A program made the position numbers and the translations under genes. Of a stretch of 56,637 bases of DNA, positions 37,200 through 45,675 are shown piece by piece. Within the stretch, counting starts at the first letter, position 1; every line of letters starts with the position of its first letter. A model generated the notes under the pieces. That model had not been told where the DNA came from, ran no database searches, and saw only the letters and a list, made by a program, of their open reading frames with translations. The DNA comes from Actinomycetes bacterium (lineage in GTDB: Bacteria; Actinomycetota; Thermoleophilia; UBA2241). The DNA lies in the NCBI GenBank assembly GCA_029547745.1, contig JAKPOQ010000117.1:1-56637 (forward strand), given 5' to 3'.

Positions 37200-37819
37200 A
37201 CGACCCCCCGTTCGAGGAGCAGGCTGATCATGAGCAGCACGAGCCCCGCCACGACCAGCTTGAGCCCCGAGAGCACGAGGCGCTCGCGCGACACCCGGCC
37301 GAGGAAGACGCCGAGGGCGAAGCACTCGACGATGGCGATGGCGACGCTCACCGCATAGGCCGTCGTCATGCCGATGACGCCCGTGAACAGGAAGGGAGCG
37401 AAGGCGATCGCCGAGGCGATCGCCGGCGAGCCCCCGTCGGCGAGGGCGATGACGACGGTCGCATAGCGCGAGGCGGCCGCGATCTCGGTGCCCTCGAGGC
37501 TCGAGAGCGTCGACTCCTCGAGCTCACGCAGGGCGCGGCCGCGTTCCGCCTTCTCGACGAGGTAGGAACCATAGAAGCCCGACACCGCCATCGCCGTCAC
37601 CGTGGAGAGGCCGACGAGCAGCAGCGTGCGCGCTTCGTCCACCCCGCCGAGATAGCCTCCGGCGAGGATCCCCAAGGTCGTGAGCACCCCGTCGAAGGCG
37701 TTGAGTGCGACGTACCGACGCACGAGCTCACCGACGCCGGAGACCTCGTGGTAGTGACGCAGGCGACCGACGATCTCGTCGAGACGTGCGCGGACACCCG
37801 GCTCCTGCCTGGCGTTCAC
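37196..37819 (-). CDS. VIT1/CCC1-like membrane protein
   Basis: A 207-residue protein with five predicted helices. YVALNAFDGVLTTLGILAGG matches the first helix of the VIT family (Fe2+/Mn2+ transporters; the Asp and Gly pattern is conserved), and pairs of helices follow at about 60-80, 115-135, 138-160 and 180-202. Family members export iron or manganese from the cytosol. The metal-binding insertion of plant VIT1 is not evident, so the ion is unknown. GTG 37819; overlaps pcrA. Confidence 0.7.
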   Translation of the reverse strand: MNARQEPGVRARLDEIVGRLRHYHEVSGVGELVRRYVALNAFDGVLTTLGILAGGYLGGVDEARTLLLVGLSTVTAMAVSGFYGSYLVEKAERGRALRELEESTLSSLEGTEIAAASRYATVVIALADGGSPAIASAIAFAPFLFTGVIGMTTAYAVSVAIAIVECFALGVFLGRVSRERLVLSGLKLVVAGLVLLMISLLLERGVV

Positions 37820-37868
37820 GGAGAGGTCACCGTGAGGTCAGTCGTGAGGGCAGGCGCGAGCCGCCCGC

Positions 37869-38177
37869 TCAGCGCATCCAGCGGGCGCCGGCGTCCTGCG
37901 GCGTCTCCGCCTCGTCGATGAGCTCCCGTCCCGTCGACACCTTGTCGATGGAGTGGATGCTGCCGCCCGAATCTTGCACGACCTCGGCGACGTCCTGAAA
38001 GTCGATGTCGTCACCCTCGAGCGTGATCTTGATGTTCTCGACCTTGTTGTCAATCTCGAACAAGGTGATGTCGACGCCGTGCACACCCTCGAGGTCGCCG
38101 AGCTTGTCGGCCAGGGTGAGCATCGTCGGCTGGTGAGGCTTCAAGACGTCGAGGACGAGACGCCTGATCTGGCTCAT
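37869..38177 (-). CDS. DUF211 family protein
   Basis: A 102-residue protein with the ferredoxin-like fold pattern of DUF211: IRRLVLDVLKPHQPTMLTLA, GVHGVDITLFEIDNKVENIK, then ITLEGDDIDFQDVAEVVQDS GG. Mostly known from archaea; the role is unknown, and proteins of the family form homo-oligomers. It lies 49 bp upstream of the VIT-like gene on the same strand, so a joint role in metal handling is possible but only inferred from position. Confidence 0.75.
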   Translation of the reverse strand: MSQIRRLVLDVLKPHQPTMLTLADKLGDLEGVHGVDITLFEIDNKVENIKITLEGDDIDFQDVAEVVQDSGGSIHSIDKVSTGRELIDEAETPQDAGARWMR

Positions 38178-38285
38178 GGGGTGATCACGCTCCGTTCACG
38201 GCTCGCTGCGAGGCTTCAATCGTAGCATACCCATACGCGGCCGCAGACCGTCCCCAGGGGGCAGACCATGCCGCCGACCGTTCGT

Positions 38286-38350
38286 TCAGATCCCGGCCGG
38301 ACAGACCCCTCCGACGCCGGCCGCCGCCTCAGATCCTGGCCAGATAGACC
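38286..38350. repeat. Duplicated 3' end of a small gene
   Basis: TCAGATCCTGGCCAGATAGA at 38329-38348 is the terminal coding sequence and stop of the 80-residue gene. A copy with three mismatches in 22 bp lies at 38286-38307, outside the gene, 43 bp away. Confidence 0.75.
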
Positions 38351-38571
38351 TCGCCACCGATGACCGTGACCTTGACGGGCGCGCCGCGGCGCCGCGCCGC
38401 GGCGCGCAGCGAGGTGGCCACGGCGTCCGGCCTGCCGTTCGATTCGTAGCGCGCGTACGCCATGTCCCCAGCCATGAACTCGTCGATGACGCGCCCATAC
38501 TTGCTCTGGCGCGTACGGCGCGGAAGTTCGTCGACCTTGACCAGCCGCCCCTCGCCCTTCGCCTTCGCCAT
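38329..38571 (-). CDS. Hypothetical protein, 80 residues
   Basis: A small basic protein, not recognised. It reads GRLVKVDELPRRTRQSKYGR, then VIDEFMAGDMAYARYESNGR, and ends VKVTVIGGEVYLARI. ATG 38571 has GAGGAGGAC immediately upstream and codon use matches neighbours, so it is probably real. The layout, a short basic helix region then two beta strands, could suit nucleic-acid binding, but nothing specific supports that. It lies 31 bp downstream of cysE, same strand. Confidence 0.6.
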   Translation of the reverse strand: MAKAKGEGRLVKVDELPRRTRQSKYGRVIDEFMAGDMAYARYESNGRPDAVATSLRAAARRRGAPVKVTVIGGEVYLARI

Positions 38572-38602
38572 CTCGTCCTCCTCACTGGTCCGCGATCATC
38601 GG

Positions 38603-39427
38603 TCAGATACCGAGACCGTCTTCGAACTGCAGCAGGTCGTGGAGCTTCTTGCGCGTCTCGGCCACCGCCGCGCGCCGTTTGCCCGCGTGTTCGGGACGCA
38701 ACTCGTCCAGCTCCTTCTCCATCTCGACGATGCGCGCCACGAGACACTTGACGGCCTCGGCCACGGGATCGGGCAGGTGACGGTAGTCGATGTCCGGTAT
38801 GCCCACCTTCTGTCCTTCGATCAGCACCGGTCGTCCGGGATTGCCGACGACGGTCGAGTCCCTGGGTACGTCGAGGACGACGACGCTGCCGGCGCCGATC
38901 TTGGCGTTGTCGCCCACAGTGACCGAGCCGAGGACCTTCGCCCCGGCGCCGACGATGACGTTGTCGCCGACCGTGGGGTGCCGCTTGCCGGTCTCTTTGC
39001 CGGTGCCGCCCAGGGTCACGCCCTGGTACAGGGTGACGTCGTCGCCGATCTCGGTCGTCTCGCCGATCACGACGCCCGACCCGTGGTCGATGAAGAGACC
39101 TTTGCCGATCTTCGCCGCTGGATGGATCTCGACCTGGGTCAGCATCCGGTTGAACTGCGACACCCAACGGGAGAGCAGGTGGAGGCCCATGCCATGGAGG
39201 CGGTGGGCGAGGCGGTGGAGCCAGAGCGCGTGCAGCCCCGAATACGAGGTCAGGATCTCGATCGTGCTGGTCGCGGCAGGATCGCGCTGCTTGACGGCGC
39301 GGACGTCGTCGCGGATCTCCTCGACCGCCACGTCGACGGCGCGGCGCCCGCTCGCGCCGCGCAGCAGGAAGAGGCTGCCCGCGGCGGCCGCGGCGCCGAT
39401 GCTCAACAACTTCCGCACCATCGTCAT
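38603..39427 (-). CDS. cysE: Serine O-acetyltransferase
   Basis: A 274-residue left-handed beta-helix acetyltransferase making O-acetylserine from serine and acetyl-CoA. The hexapeptide region runs VEIHPAAKIGKGLFIDHGSG to VTLYQGVTLGGTGKETGKRH, with the catalytic His in DHGSG, and PTVGDNVIVGAGAKVLGSV. The C-terminus has an extra coiled segment (VEMEKELDELRPEHAGKRRA) rather than the short CysK-binding Ile tail, although the last residue is Ile. Start ATG 39427; ATG 39421 has better spacing from AGAGGA. It feeds the cysK gene upstream. Confidence 0.92.
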   Translation of the reverse strand: MTMVRKLLSIGAAAAAGSLFLLRGASGRRAVDVAVEEIRDDVRAVKQRDPAATSTIEILTSYSGLHALWLHRLAHRLHGMGLHLLSRWVSQFNRMLTQVEIHPAAKIGKGLFIDHGSGVVIGETTEIGDDVTLYQGVTLGGTGKETGKRHPTVGDNVIVGAGAKVLGSVTVGDNAKIGAGSVVVLDVPRDSTVVGNPGRPVLIEGQKVGIPDIDYRHLPDPVAEAVKCLVARIVEMEKELDELRPEHAGKRRAAVAETRKKLHDLLQFEDGLGI

Positions 39428-39484
39428 GTCCTCTTCGTCGACGACGCTCGCCGACGCCGCCCGTGCGACGCCGCGTCGAACGCT

Positions 39485-40447
39485 TTACGGTACCACGTGG
39501 GCGGCGCCCGGCGGAGCCGCGGCGCCGCCCGGCGGGCCGCCCGCGTCCGACGCCTTGTGAGGCGTCGCGTCCGATCCCTCCGTGAGCGGCGCCTCGCTCA
39601 GGCTCCCTGTGCGCGGCGCCTCGTTCGGCCGGTCCGCGGGCGGCGCCTCGTTCAGGCTGCCCGTGCGGAGACCGTCGAGGTCGAGCGCGACCCAGGTGAA
39701 GCCCAGGGCGCGCAAGCGGCGCGCGATCTCTTCGCGCCGCGCGCCGCCGGCGCGCCCGATCTCGGCCGCCGGCACCTCGACCCGGGCGAGCCGCCCGTGA
39801 GCGCGCACCCGGCAAGCGCGGAAGCCGAGCTCGTGAAGGGCCCCTTCCGCGGCAGCGATGCGGCGCAGCGCCTCGTCGCTGATGCGCTCCCCGTAGGGGA
39901 TGCGCGAGGCGAGGCAGGCCTGCGCCGGCGCGTCCCAGACCGCCAGGCCGAGGTCGCGCGCCAGACCGCGCACGTCCTCCTTGCCGAGGCCGGCTTCGAC
40001 CAGCGGGTGGCGGACGCCGCGCTCGTCCGCGGCCCGTATGCCCGGCCGCACGTCGCCGAGGTCGTCGCGGTTCGCGCCGTCGACGACGGCGTCGCAGCCG
40101 CGCTCCGCGGCGACCGCGCGCACGGCGTCCAGCACCATGCCTTTGCACACGTAGCAGCGGTCGCGCCCGTTGGCGACGAAGGCCGGCTCGTCGAGCAGGG
40201 GCACAGCCACCCGGACGTGGGCGACGCCGAGCTCTCCGGCCAGGCGCGCCGCCGCCTCGTCTTCCCCGGGGATCATCACTGGGGCGACGGCCGTCACGGC
40301 GACGACGTTCTCTGCCCCCAGGGCGCGAGCGGCGACGGCCAGCACGACGCTCGAGTCGACGCCGCCCGACGAGGCCACGCAGGCCGAGCTCACGCCGCGC
40401 AGACGGTCGGCGACGAGGCGCTCGAGTGGGCGCGCAGGCGCCGCCAT
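39485..40447 (-). CDS. larE: LarE-like ATP-dependent sacrificial sulfur transferase
   Basis: A 320-residue PP-loop protein. CVASSGGVDSSVVLAVAAR is the ATP-pyrophosphatase loop, RCYVCKGMVLDAV is conserved, and AQACLASRIPYGERI holds the cysteine that in Lactiplantibacillus LarE gives up its sulfur to build the nickel-pincer nucleotide of lactate racemase. The usual C-terminus (DLDGLRTGSLNEA) is followed by two degenerate repeats of nine residues and a further tail. ATG 40447 overlaps the moeB stop (TGATG). A LarA-like gene starts at 56257; larB and larC are not seen. Confidence 0.88.
   Translation of the reverse strand: MAAPARPLERLVADRLRGVSSACVASSGGVDSSVVLAVAARALGAENVVAVTAVAPVMIPGEDEAAARLAGELGVAHVRVAVPLLDEPAFVANGRDRCYVCKGMVLDAVRAVAAERGCDAVVDGANRDDLGDVRPGIRAADERGVRHPLVEAGLGKEDVRGLARDLGLAVWDAPAQACLASRIPYGERISDEALRRIAAAEGALHELGFRACRVRAHGRLARVEVPAAEIGRAGGARREEIARRLRALGFTWVALDLDGLRTGSLNEAPPADRPNEAPRTGSLSEAPLTEGSDATPHKASDAGGPPGGAAAPPGAAHVVP
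39588..39668. repeat. 27-bp x3 tandem repeat at the end of larE
   Basis: Three units at 39588, 39615 and 39642, each starting GGCGCCTCG, period 27 bp. They encode RTGSLNEAP, PADRPNEAP and RTGSLSEAP in frame. The first of these (rightmost on the plus strand) is the normal LarE C-terminus. Confidence 0.85.
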
Positions 40448-41244
40448 CAGGACCCCGTCCGGCGACCGGCCTCGGCGATGCTCGTGATCGACGGCGCGCT
40501 GCCGCAGACGGGACAGGCGGACTCGCGGCTGAGCTCGATCTCGGCGCACGTCATCGCGGCGGCGTCGACGTTCAGCAGACGGTCGTAGAGGGGCCGGCCC
40601 GCGCCCGTCACGACCTTGATCACCTCGCTCGCCTGGATGCAGCCGATGATCCCCGCCACCGGACCGAACACCCCGGCCTCCGCCGCACTGACCACCGCCT
40701 CGGGCGCCGGCGCCTCGGGGAACACGCAGCGGTAGCACGCCGTCTCCCCTCCCCTGATCGTCATGGCGAGGCCGGTGAAGCGCAGGATGGCGCCCTCGAC
40801 CAGGGTCTTGCGCAGCAGGACGCAGGCGTCGTTCAGGAGGAAGCGCGACGGCAGGTCGTCGACCGCGGTCACGATGACATCGTAGTCGGCAAGCAGCTCC
40901 TCGGCGGTCGCCGCCGTGAAGCGGGTCTGATGACGCTCGAGAGCGACGTCGGGGTTCAGCGCGCGCAGCTTGTCGAAGGCGCTGTCGACCTTGGGCCGTC
41001 CGAGGTCGGCGGTCGAATGGATGAGTTGGCGCTGCAGGTTCGACAGCTCGACGACGTCGTCGTCGACGATCCCCAGGCGGCCGACCCCGGCGGCGGCCAG
41101 GTAGAGCAGGACGGGCGAGCCGAGACCGCCGGCGCCGACCACGAGGACGGAGGCCGCGGCGAGCTTCTCCTGCCCCTCCTCGCCGATCTCCGGGATGACC
41201 AGTTGCCGCGCGTAGCGCTCCCTGTCACCGTTGCTGAGACTCAC
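40447..41244 (-). CDS. moeB: MoeB/ThiF-type adenylyltransferase
   Basis: A 265-residue E1-like enzyme that adenylates the C-terminal glycine of a small sulfur-carrier protein (MoaD, ThiS or CysO type). [20 protein letters not shown] is the nucleotide fold, [12 protein letters not shown] holds the Arg/Gln pair, [14 protein letters not shown] the catalytic Asp, and CYRC plus CPVC the zinc site. Its overlap with cysK (GTGA) suggests sulfur-carrier-based cysteine synthesis or cofactor sulfuration; no carrier gene is visible, so the name is by family only. Confidence 0.85.
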   Translation of the reverse strand: MSLSNGDRERYARQLVIPEIGEEGQEKLAAASVLVVGAGGLGSPVLLYLAAAGVGRLGIVDDDVVELSNLQRQLIHSTADLGRPKVDSAFDKLRALNPDVALERHQTRFTAATAEELLADYDVIVTAVDDLPSRFLLNDACVLLRKTLVEGAILRFTGLAMTIRGGETACYRCVFPEAPAPEAVVSAAEAGVFGPVAGIIGCIQASEVIKVVTGAGRPLYDRLLNVDAAAMTCAEIELSRESACPVCGSAPSITSIAEAGRRTGS

Positions 41245-42185
41245 GAGTCCGTCTCCGCCGGGTCGCTGAAGAGCGGCGTCGAAAGGTAGCGCTCACCGGT
41301 GTCGCAGAGGACGGTGACGATCGTCGCGCCGCGGCTCTCCGCTCGCTCCGCGACCTGGGCCGCGGCCCACACGTTGGCGCCCGACGAGATCCCGGCGAGG
41401 ATGCCTTCGTCGCGCGCCAGGGCGCGGGCCGCGGCGAAGGCCTCGTCCGCGTCAGCCTTGAGGACCTCGTCGACGAGTCCCGCGTCCAGGACCTTGGGGA
41501 CGAAGCCCGCGCCGATGCCCTGGATGGCGTGCGGACCAGGCTCGCCCCCGGAGAGCACCGGCGAGTCGGCGGGCTCGACGGCGACGAGCCGCACCCCCGG
41601 CTTCTTCTCGCGCAGGAAGCGCCCCACGCCGGTGATGGTCCCCCCGGTCCCCACGCCGGCGACGAAGACGTCGACCGTCCCCCCCGTCGCCTCCCAGATC
41701 TCCGGCCCGGTCGTACGGTAGTGGGCGTCCGGATTGGCGGCGTTCTCGAACTGTTGCGGGACGAACGCATCGAGGAGCTCGCCGGCGACCTCGACGGCGC
41801 GCGCGACGGCGCCGCTCATGCCCTCACGGCCAGGCGTCAGCACCAGGCGCGCGCCGTACGCCTTGAGGAGGTCGCGACGCTCCCGGCTCATGGTCTCGGG
41901 CATCGTCAGGATGACGTCGTAGCCCCTCGCCGCGGCCACCATCGCCAGCGCGATGCCGGTGTTGCCGCTCGTCGGTTCGACGATCGTCGTACGACCGGGC
42001 GCGATGAAGCCCTCCCTCTCGGCCGCATCGATCATCGCCAGTCCGATGCGGTCCTTCACGCTGCCGCCGGGGTTGGCCGCCTCGAGCTTGCCGAGCACCT
42101 CGGCCCCCGTCCGGTCCGAGATGTGGTTCAGGCGCACGAGCGGCGTCCGGCCGATGAGCTCGGTGATGTTGCGCACGATCGTCAT
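41241..42185 (-). CDS. cysK: Cysteine synthase (O-acetylserine sulfhydrylase)
   Basis: A 314-residue fold-II PLP enzyme. [15 protein letters not shown] carries the PLP lysine, [20 protein letters not shown] the substrate loop, and [20 protein letters not shown] the phosphate-binding loop. It converts O-acetylserine and sulfide to cysteine. It is first in an overlapping series cysK-moeB-larE, with cysE 57 bp further on, so cysteine supply and LarE sulfur donation are in one transcript. ATG 42185. Confidence 0.95.
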   Translation of the reverse strand: MTIVRNITELIGRTPLVRLNHISDRTGAEVLGKLEAANPGGSVKDRIGLAMIDAAEREGFIAPGRTTIVEPTSGNTGIALAMVAAARGYDVILTMPETMSRERRDLLKAYGARLVLTPGREGMSGAVARAVEVAGELLDAFVPQQFENAANPDAHYRTTGPEIWEATGGTVDVFVAGVGTGGTITGVGRFLREKKPGVRLVAVEPADSPVLSGGEPGPHAIQGIGAGFVPKVLDAGLVDEVLKADADEAFAAARALARDEGILAGISSGANVWAAAQVAERAESRGATIVTVLCDTGERYLSTPLFSDPAETDS

Positions 42186-42379
42186 CGCGGGTCTCCCTCC
42201 ATCGGCCGCGCGCGGCGGGCCCGATGGCCCGCACCGCGCGGCCTCCTCTCTTTCCGGGTCACAGATGGACCTCGCCTCATCGGCCGACCTTTCCGAATGA
42301 CCGAGCTCTCGTCCTCGACGGAGCTTTCCTCATCGACGAACCCTTCCTCATCGCGCGGCCACGGTCAACGCTCGAGCCC

Positions 42380-42880
42380 TTACCGCTCGCCCCGTCGCCG
42401 CCCCGCCCGCGGGCTGATCGGCGCGCGCTTCCTGTGGCGACGCACCAGCGCTGTCGCGACCGCACCCAACGTGAGGGTGACGAGGGCCGCGAACAGCGTC
42501 CGGTAGACGACGATCCAGAAGATGCTCGCGCCCAGGGCGATGAAGATCAGCGAGTCCTCGAAGATGGCGTGCACCATGCTCAGGAACACGCTCATGAGGA
42601 AGACCTGGCGGCGCCCGAGGTCGTGACGCTCGGTGTCGCGGACGATCACCCCGCCGGCGTAGGCGAGCCCGAACAGGAAGCCGACCAGCGTCGGCGCCGC
42701 CGCCTCCTCGCGCAGGCCCAGCCAGCGCCCCACGAGACGCGAGAACCAGCGCACCGCACGACGGTACGGTCGGGTCCCCTCGAAGAGCTCCAGGACGACC
42801 ATGATGGGCACGACGATCACGAAGACCGTGAGCAGGAGGTCCACCGAGCCGCTCAGGAACTCGCGCAGCAGGTCGCCCAC
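42380..42880 (-). CDS. Nucleoside-recognition (Gate)-like membrane protein, half 2
   Basis: A 166-residue protein with four or five helices. FVIVVPIMVVLELFEGTRPY, VGFLFGLAYAGGVIVRDTER and VFLSMVHAIFEDSLIFIALG resemble the Gate (nucleoside recognition) domain found in SpmA/SpmB and YjiH proteins. It follows its partner gene with a 2-bp gap (GTG 42880). Such pairs form one transport-like or gating unit; the substrate is unknown. Confidence 0.7.
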   Translation of the reverse strand: MGDLLREFLSGSVDLLLTVFVIVVPIMVVLELFEGTRPYRRAVRWFSRLVGRWLGLREEAAAPTLVGFLFGLAYAGGVIVRDTERHDLGRRQVFLMSVFLSMVHAIFEDSLIFIALGASIFWIVVYRTLFAALVTLTLGAVATALVRRHRKRAPISPRAGRRRGER

Positions 42881-42882
42881 GT

Positions 42883-43611
42883 TCAAAACGCCCCCATGAG
42901 CAGGTTCGCGAGGGCGGCCGCCGCGAGCCCCGCCACCGCCCGCAGCACGCCGAACGCGAACCCGTTGCTCCCCGCCCGCTGAAGGACGGCGCCCTCGACC
43001 AGCAGGTTGTGCCCGATGAGGATGGCGATCGCGAGCACGGTGACCTGGCTGGCGCTCAGCGACAGGGCCTGCATCGCCCCGACCGCGGCGTAGATGTTGA
43101 GGATGTAGCCGATGACGAGGGGGAGCGCGGCTTCGCCGGGCAGTCCCAGCAGGGACATGACCGGCGAGGCCGCGCCTGCCAGCGCCTCGATCGCCCCGAC
43201 GCGTTCCAGGACAAGAGCGAGGAAGTACGCGGGGACCATGAAGCGCGCGAGCTGCCAGAACGTCGCCAGTCCGGTCTTGAGCCCACGCACGACGTCGCGG
43301 CGGGCCTCGGCCCACCGGCCTGCGGACGCCGCCGCGGGCCCGGGGCGCGTTCCTTCGGCGGCCGCCGCTTCCGGAGCGGTCCCTTCGGCGGCCGCCGCCC
43401 CGGCCGACGGGTCGGCCGAAGCGAGCGCGGCCGCCTCGGCTGACGTTTCGCCCGAGGCGAGCACAGCCGCCTCGAGCACGGGGGACGCTGGACTGTCGGC
43501 GCGCGGGCCCATGGGTCGCGCCGATTCTCGCACGCGGGGCTCCCGCGCGTCACGACGCTCCTGAGGCGTCGGCCACGAAGGTCCCGGCGGAGCTCGCCCG
43601 TCGATCGTCAC
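42883..43611 (-). CDS. Nucleoside-recognition (Gate)-like membrane protein, half 1
   Basis: A 242-residue protein. The first 100 residues are Ala/Pro/Glu/Gly low-complexity with repeats such as ASADPSAGAAAAEGTAPEAA; the rest is hydrophobic (VVRGLKTGLATFWQLARFMV, LVIGYILNIYAAVGAMQALS, AIAILIGHNLLVEGAVLQRA), matching the Gate domain. Together with the next gene it forms a two-gene operon like spmA-spmB or YjiH-type splits. The long disordered head is not typical; an internal start near MGPRADSPAS or later cannot be excluded. Confidence 0.65.
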   Translation of the reverse strand: MTIDGRAPPGPSWPTPQERRDAREPRVRESARPMGPRADSPASPVLEAAVLASGETSAEAAALASADPSAGAAAAEGTAPEAAAAEGTRPGPAAASAGRWAEARRDVVRGLKTGLATFWQLARFMVPAYFLALVLERVGAIEALAGAASPVMSLLGLPGEAALPLVIGYILNIYAAVGAMQALSLSASQVTVLAIAILIGHNLLVEGAVLQRAGSNGFAFGVLRAVAGLAAAALANLLMGAF

Positions 43612-43690
43612 CCCCTCTGCCGGGAAATGTCACCCGCGAGCCATGATCGTCACCCTTTTCTTGTGCGCTCGGAGCGAGGAGAATCGCGCC

Positions 43691-44242
43691 ATGTTGTCGC
43701 GTCGCCTCATCACCCTGCTCGCCACGGCCACCGTTGCGGCAGCCATGCTCGCCTGGCAGAGCGGCTGCGGCGACGGCGCGAGCCCGACGGGCTCCGACGG
43801 CGCGACCGCCGCCCCCGGCGACGCATCGGCGAGCGCCATTCCCGGCTTGTCGTCGCCGAGCGTCGCTCCAGGCGGATCGTCGGCGAGCCTGGCACCCGGC
43901 GACGGCGCGCCCACCGACGCCGACGCCCTCGAGGCCGTGCGCACCGTCAAGCACTTGTGCGACCTCGTCAGCGCCCATCGCCTGCGGGCCGCCGAGAAGC
44001 TGCTGGCCGGCGCCTGGGTGTGGCCGCGGCGCGAGTTGCGGCAGATCACCCGCCTGCGACTCGTCTCGGCCCGCGTCCAGGAGGCACGCCAGACAGGCGA
44101 CGTCGTACTGCTCGCCGATCTGCGCGCCACGGTGCGCGGTCCGAGTCCGCTGCATAAGGGCGTCAACACCTTGTTCTTCACACTCGGGAGGGATGGGACC
44201 ACGGGGGGCTGGCTGATCACAGCCGTGACAACTAGCCCATAA
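43691..44242 (+). CDS. Probable lipoprotein or secreted protein
   Basis: A 183-residue protein. ITLLATATVAAAMLAWQSGC looks like a lipoprotein signal ending at Cys 29, although the -3 position is Gln, not the usual Leu. Then comes a Ser/Ala/Gly/Pro linker (residues 30-70) with repeated APG(D/G)xSAS units, and a compact alpha+beta domain (AVRTVKHLCDLVSAHRLRAA to TGGWLITAVTTSP) of NTF2-like outline. Its stop is 20 bp before the amidase gene and both share export signals, so they form an operon. Function unknown. Confidence 0.68.
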   Translation: MLSRRLITLLATATVAAAMLAWQSGCGDGASPTGSDGATAAPGDASASAIPGLSSPSVAPGGSSASLAPGDGAPTDADALEAVRTVKHLCDLVSAHRLRAAEKLLAGAWVWPRRELRQITRLRLVSARVQEARQTGDVVLLADLRATVRGPSPLHKGVNTLFFTLGRDGTTGGWLITAVTTSP

Positions 44243-44262
44243 CCCGACCGAAAGGGGTCCCT

Positions 44263-45414
44263 ATGAACCTGCGTCCGAGACTCAAGGCGGGAGTGTTCTT
44301 GGCCTTCGTCACGACGACGCTAACCGGCCTGCTGGCGGCACCGGCGGCGGCTGCGACGAGCGGCCCGGATGATGCCGCGACCGCCTACCTCCAAGCGCGC
44401 ACGGCCGCCATCACGAGCCGCCAGCCTGCCGCGGTCATCGCGCCTTGCGTCGTCCCCGGCAGCGCCCTGGCGGCGCGCGAAGCCTCCTTCGCGCGCGGCA
44501 CGGCGCTGCGTCAAGCCGACCTCGGTCACGCCATCGACGAAGTCACCAGCGAGGTCACCGTGCTGTCGAGCGACATCGACGCCGCCGGCGTCACGGCGAG
44601 CGTCACGGCGCACGTGGTCACCACCATCATGTGGCACGCGCGGGGCGGGAAGAGCATCGAGGCGAGCGGCGTCGACCACCAGCTCACCCTCGCCCTTGTC
44701 GACGGCGCCTGGAAGGTCACGGCCGACCAGTCCAACGACGTCGAGCTTCCGGCCACCCTCGAGCGCGCCGGCATGCCCGCGTCGACAGTGCGCGCCGCTG
44801 CGCGCCGCGTCGAGGCCATCACAGCGCCGCGCGGCGGGTCGCTCGTACCCGGCACGTGTCCCGACGGTCCGCCGCCTCTGGCCGCAAGACCAACATCAGA
44901 CCGGGTCAAGGGGTACATCGAACGGGTCGTCTATGACCGCGACGCGGCCAAGGCTTACGTCGACAGGTACGCGCTCGACTACAACAAGACATACAGACGG
45001 TTCTCGGCCGACTGCTGCAATTTCGCCTCCCAGGGCGCATGGGCCGGTCACATGCCGATGGCACCCGGCGCCTGGACCATCGGCTGGTGGTACGACAAGC
45101 AGGGCACGAGCTCACCGTCCGACGACGAGTACAGTTGGAGCTGGATCTCGTGCAGTAAGCAGATCGCCTTCTGGGTCGGTACGCGCATCGACTGGGTCTC
45201 GTCCATCTCCGGCGTCAATCGCGGAGACGTCATCTACTACGACTGGACCGGGGACGGCAGTTGGGACCACGTCGCCATGCTCGCCGGCACCAACAGCGCC
45301 GGCCAAAAGGTCATCGACGCCCACACCACCGATCACTACCATCACTTCTGGAAGCTCGGCACGGCCTCGACGCGCTACCGGTTCGGCCACGTGCGCGCCG
45401 CCTGGCTCTACTGA
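44263..45414 (+). CDS. Secreted protein with Amidase_6 (NlpC-like cysteine) domain
   Basis: A 383-residue protein: signal peptide (1-31, ending AAPAAAATS), an N-terminal NTF2-like region (35-170), and an amidase domain from about 220. YDRDAAKAYVDRYALDYNKT and FSADCCNFASQGAWAGHMP are the hallmark of Amidase_6, with the nucleophilic Cys before NFASQ, and WDHVAMLAG supplies the His. Such proteins are predicted cell-wall or peptide amidases. AAAGGGG precedes ATG 44263. It is followed by a strong hairpin before the convergent decarboxylase gene. Confidence 0.85.
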   Translation: MNLRPRLKAGVFLAFVTTTLTGLLAAPAAAATSGPDDAATAYLQARTAAITSRQPAAVIAPCVVPGSALAAREASFARGTALRQADLGHAIDEVTSEVTVLSSDIDAAGVTASVTAHVVTTIMWHARGGKSIEASGVDHQLTLALVDGAWKVTADQSNDVELPATLERAGMPASTVRAAARRVEAITAPRGGSLVPGTCPDGPPPLAARPTSDRVKGYIERVVYDRDAAKAYVDRYALDYNKTYRRFSADCCNFASQGAWAGHMPMAPGAWTIGWWYDKQGTSSPSDDEYSWSWISCSKQIAFWVGTRIDWVSSISGVNRGDVIYYDWTGDGSWDHVAMLAGTNSAGQKVIDAHTTDHYHHFWKLGTASTRYRFGHVRAAWLY

Positions 45415-45566
45415 CCAGTCTTGCGTCCGTCGCAGGGCATGGACGAGGGTGCGTGGGCCACACGGGCGCCTGCAGCGGTGCATCCGCCACATGGGCCCGT
45501 TCAGCGGTGCGTGTGCCAGAAGCGCGCGGCACTGCTCCCGTCACCCGACGCCCTGTCCGACGGACG

Positions 45567-45600
45567 GCGGGGCGGCCGGCCACACGGCTGGCCGCCCCGC
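45567..45600. terminator. Hairpin between convergent genes
   Basis: Arms 45567-45581 and 45586-45600 pair over 15 bp with one G-T wobble and loop ACAC. It sits between the amidase gene (plus) and the decarboxylase gene (minus) and could end both transcripts. No T-run follows. The rest of the 261-bp gap holds no gene that I can see. Confidence 0.6.
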
Positions 45601-45675
45601 CCGCCTGGCATCACGACCGGCGAGCATCAACAGCCCCGGCGCCCGACTCCTCCGGCCCCCGAGCTCCGGCACCGT

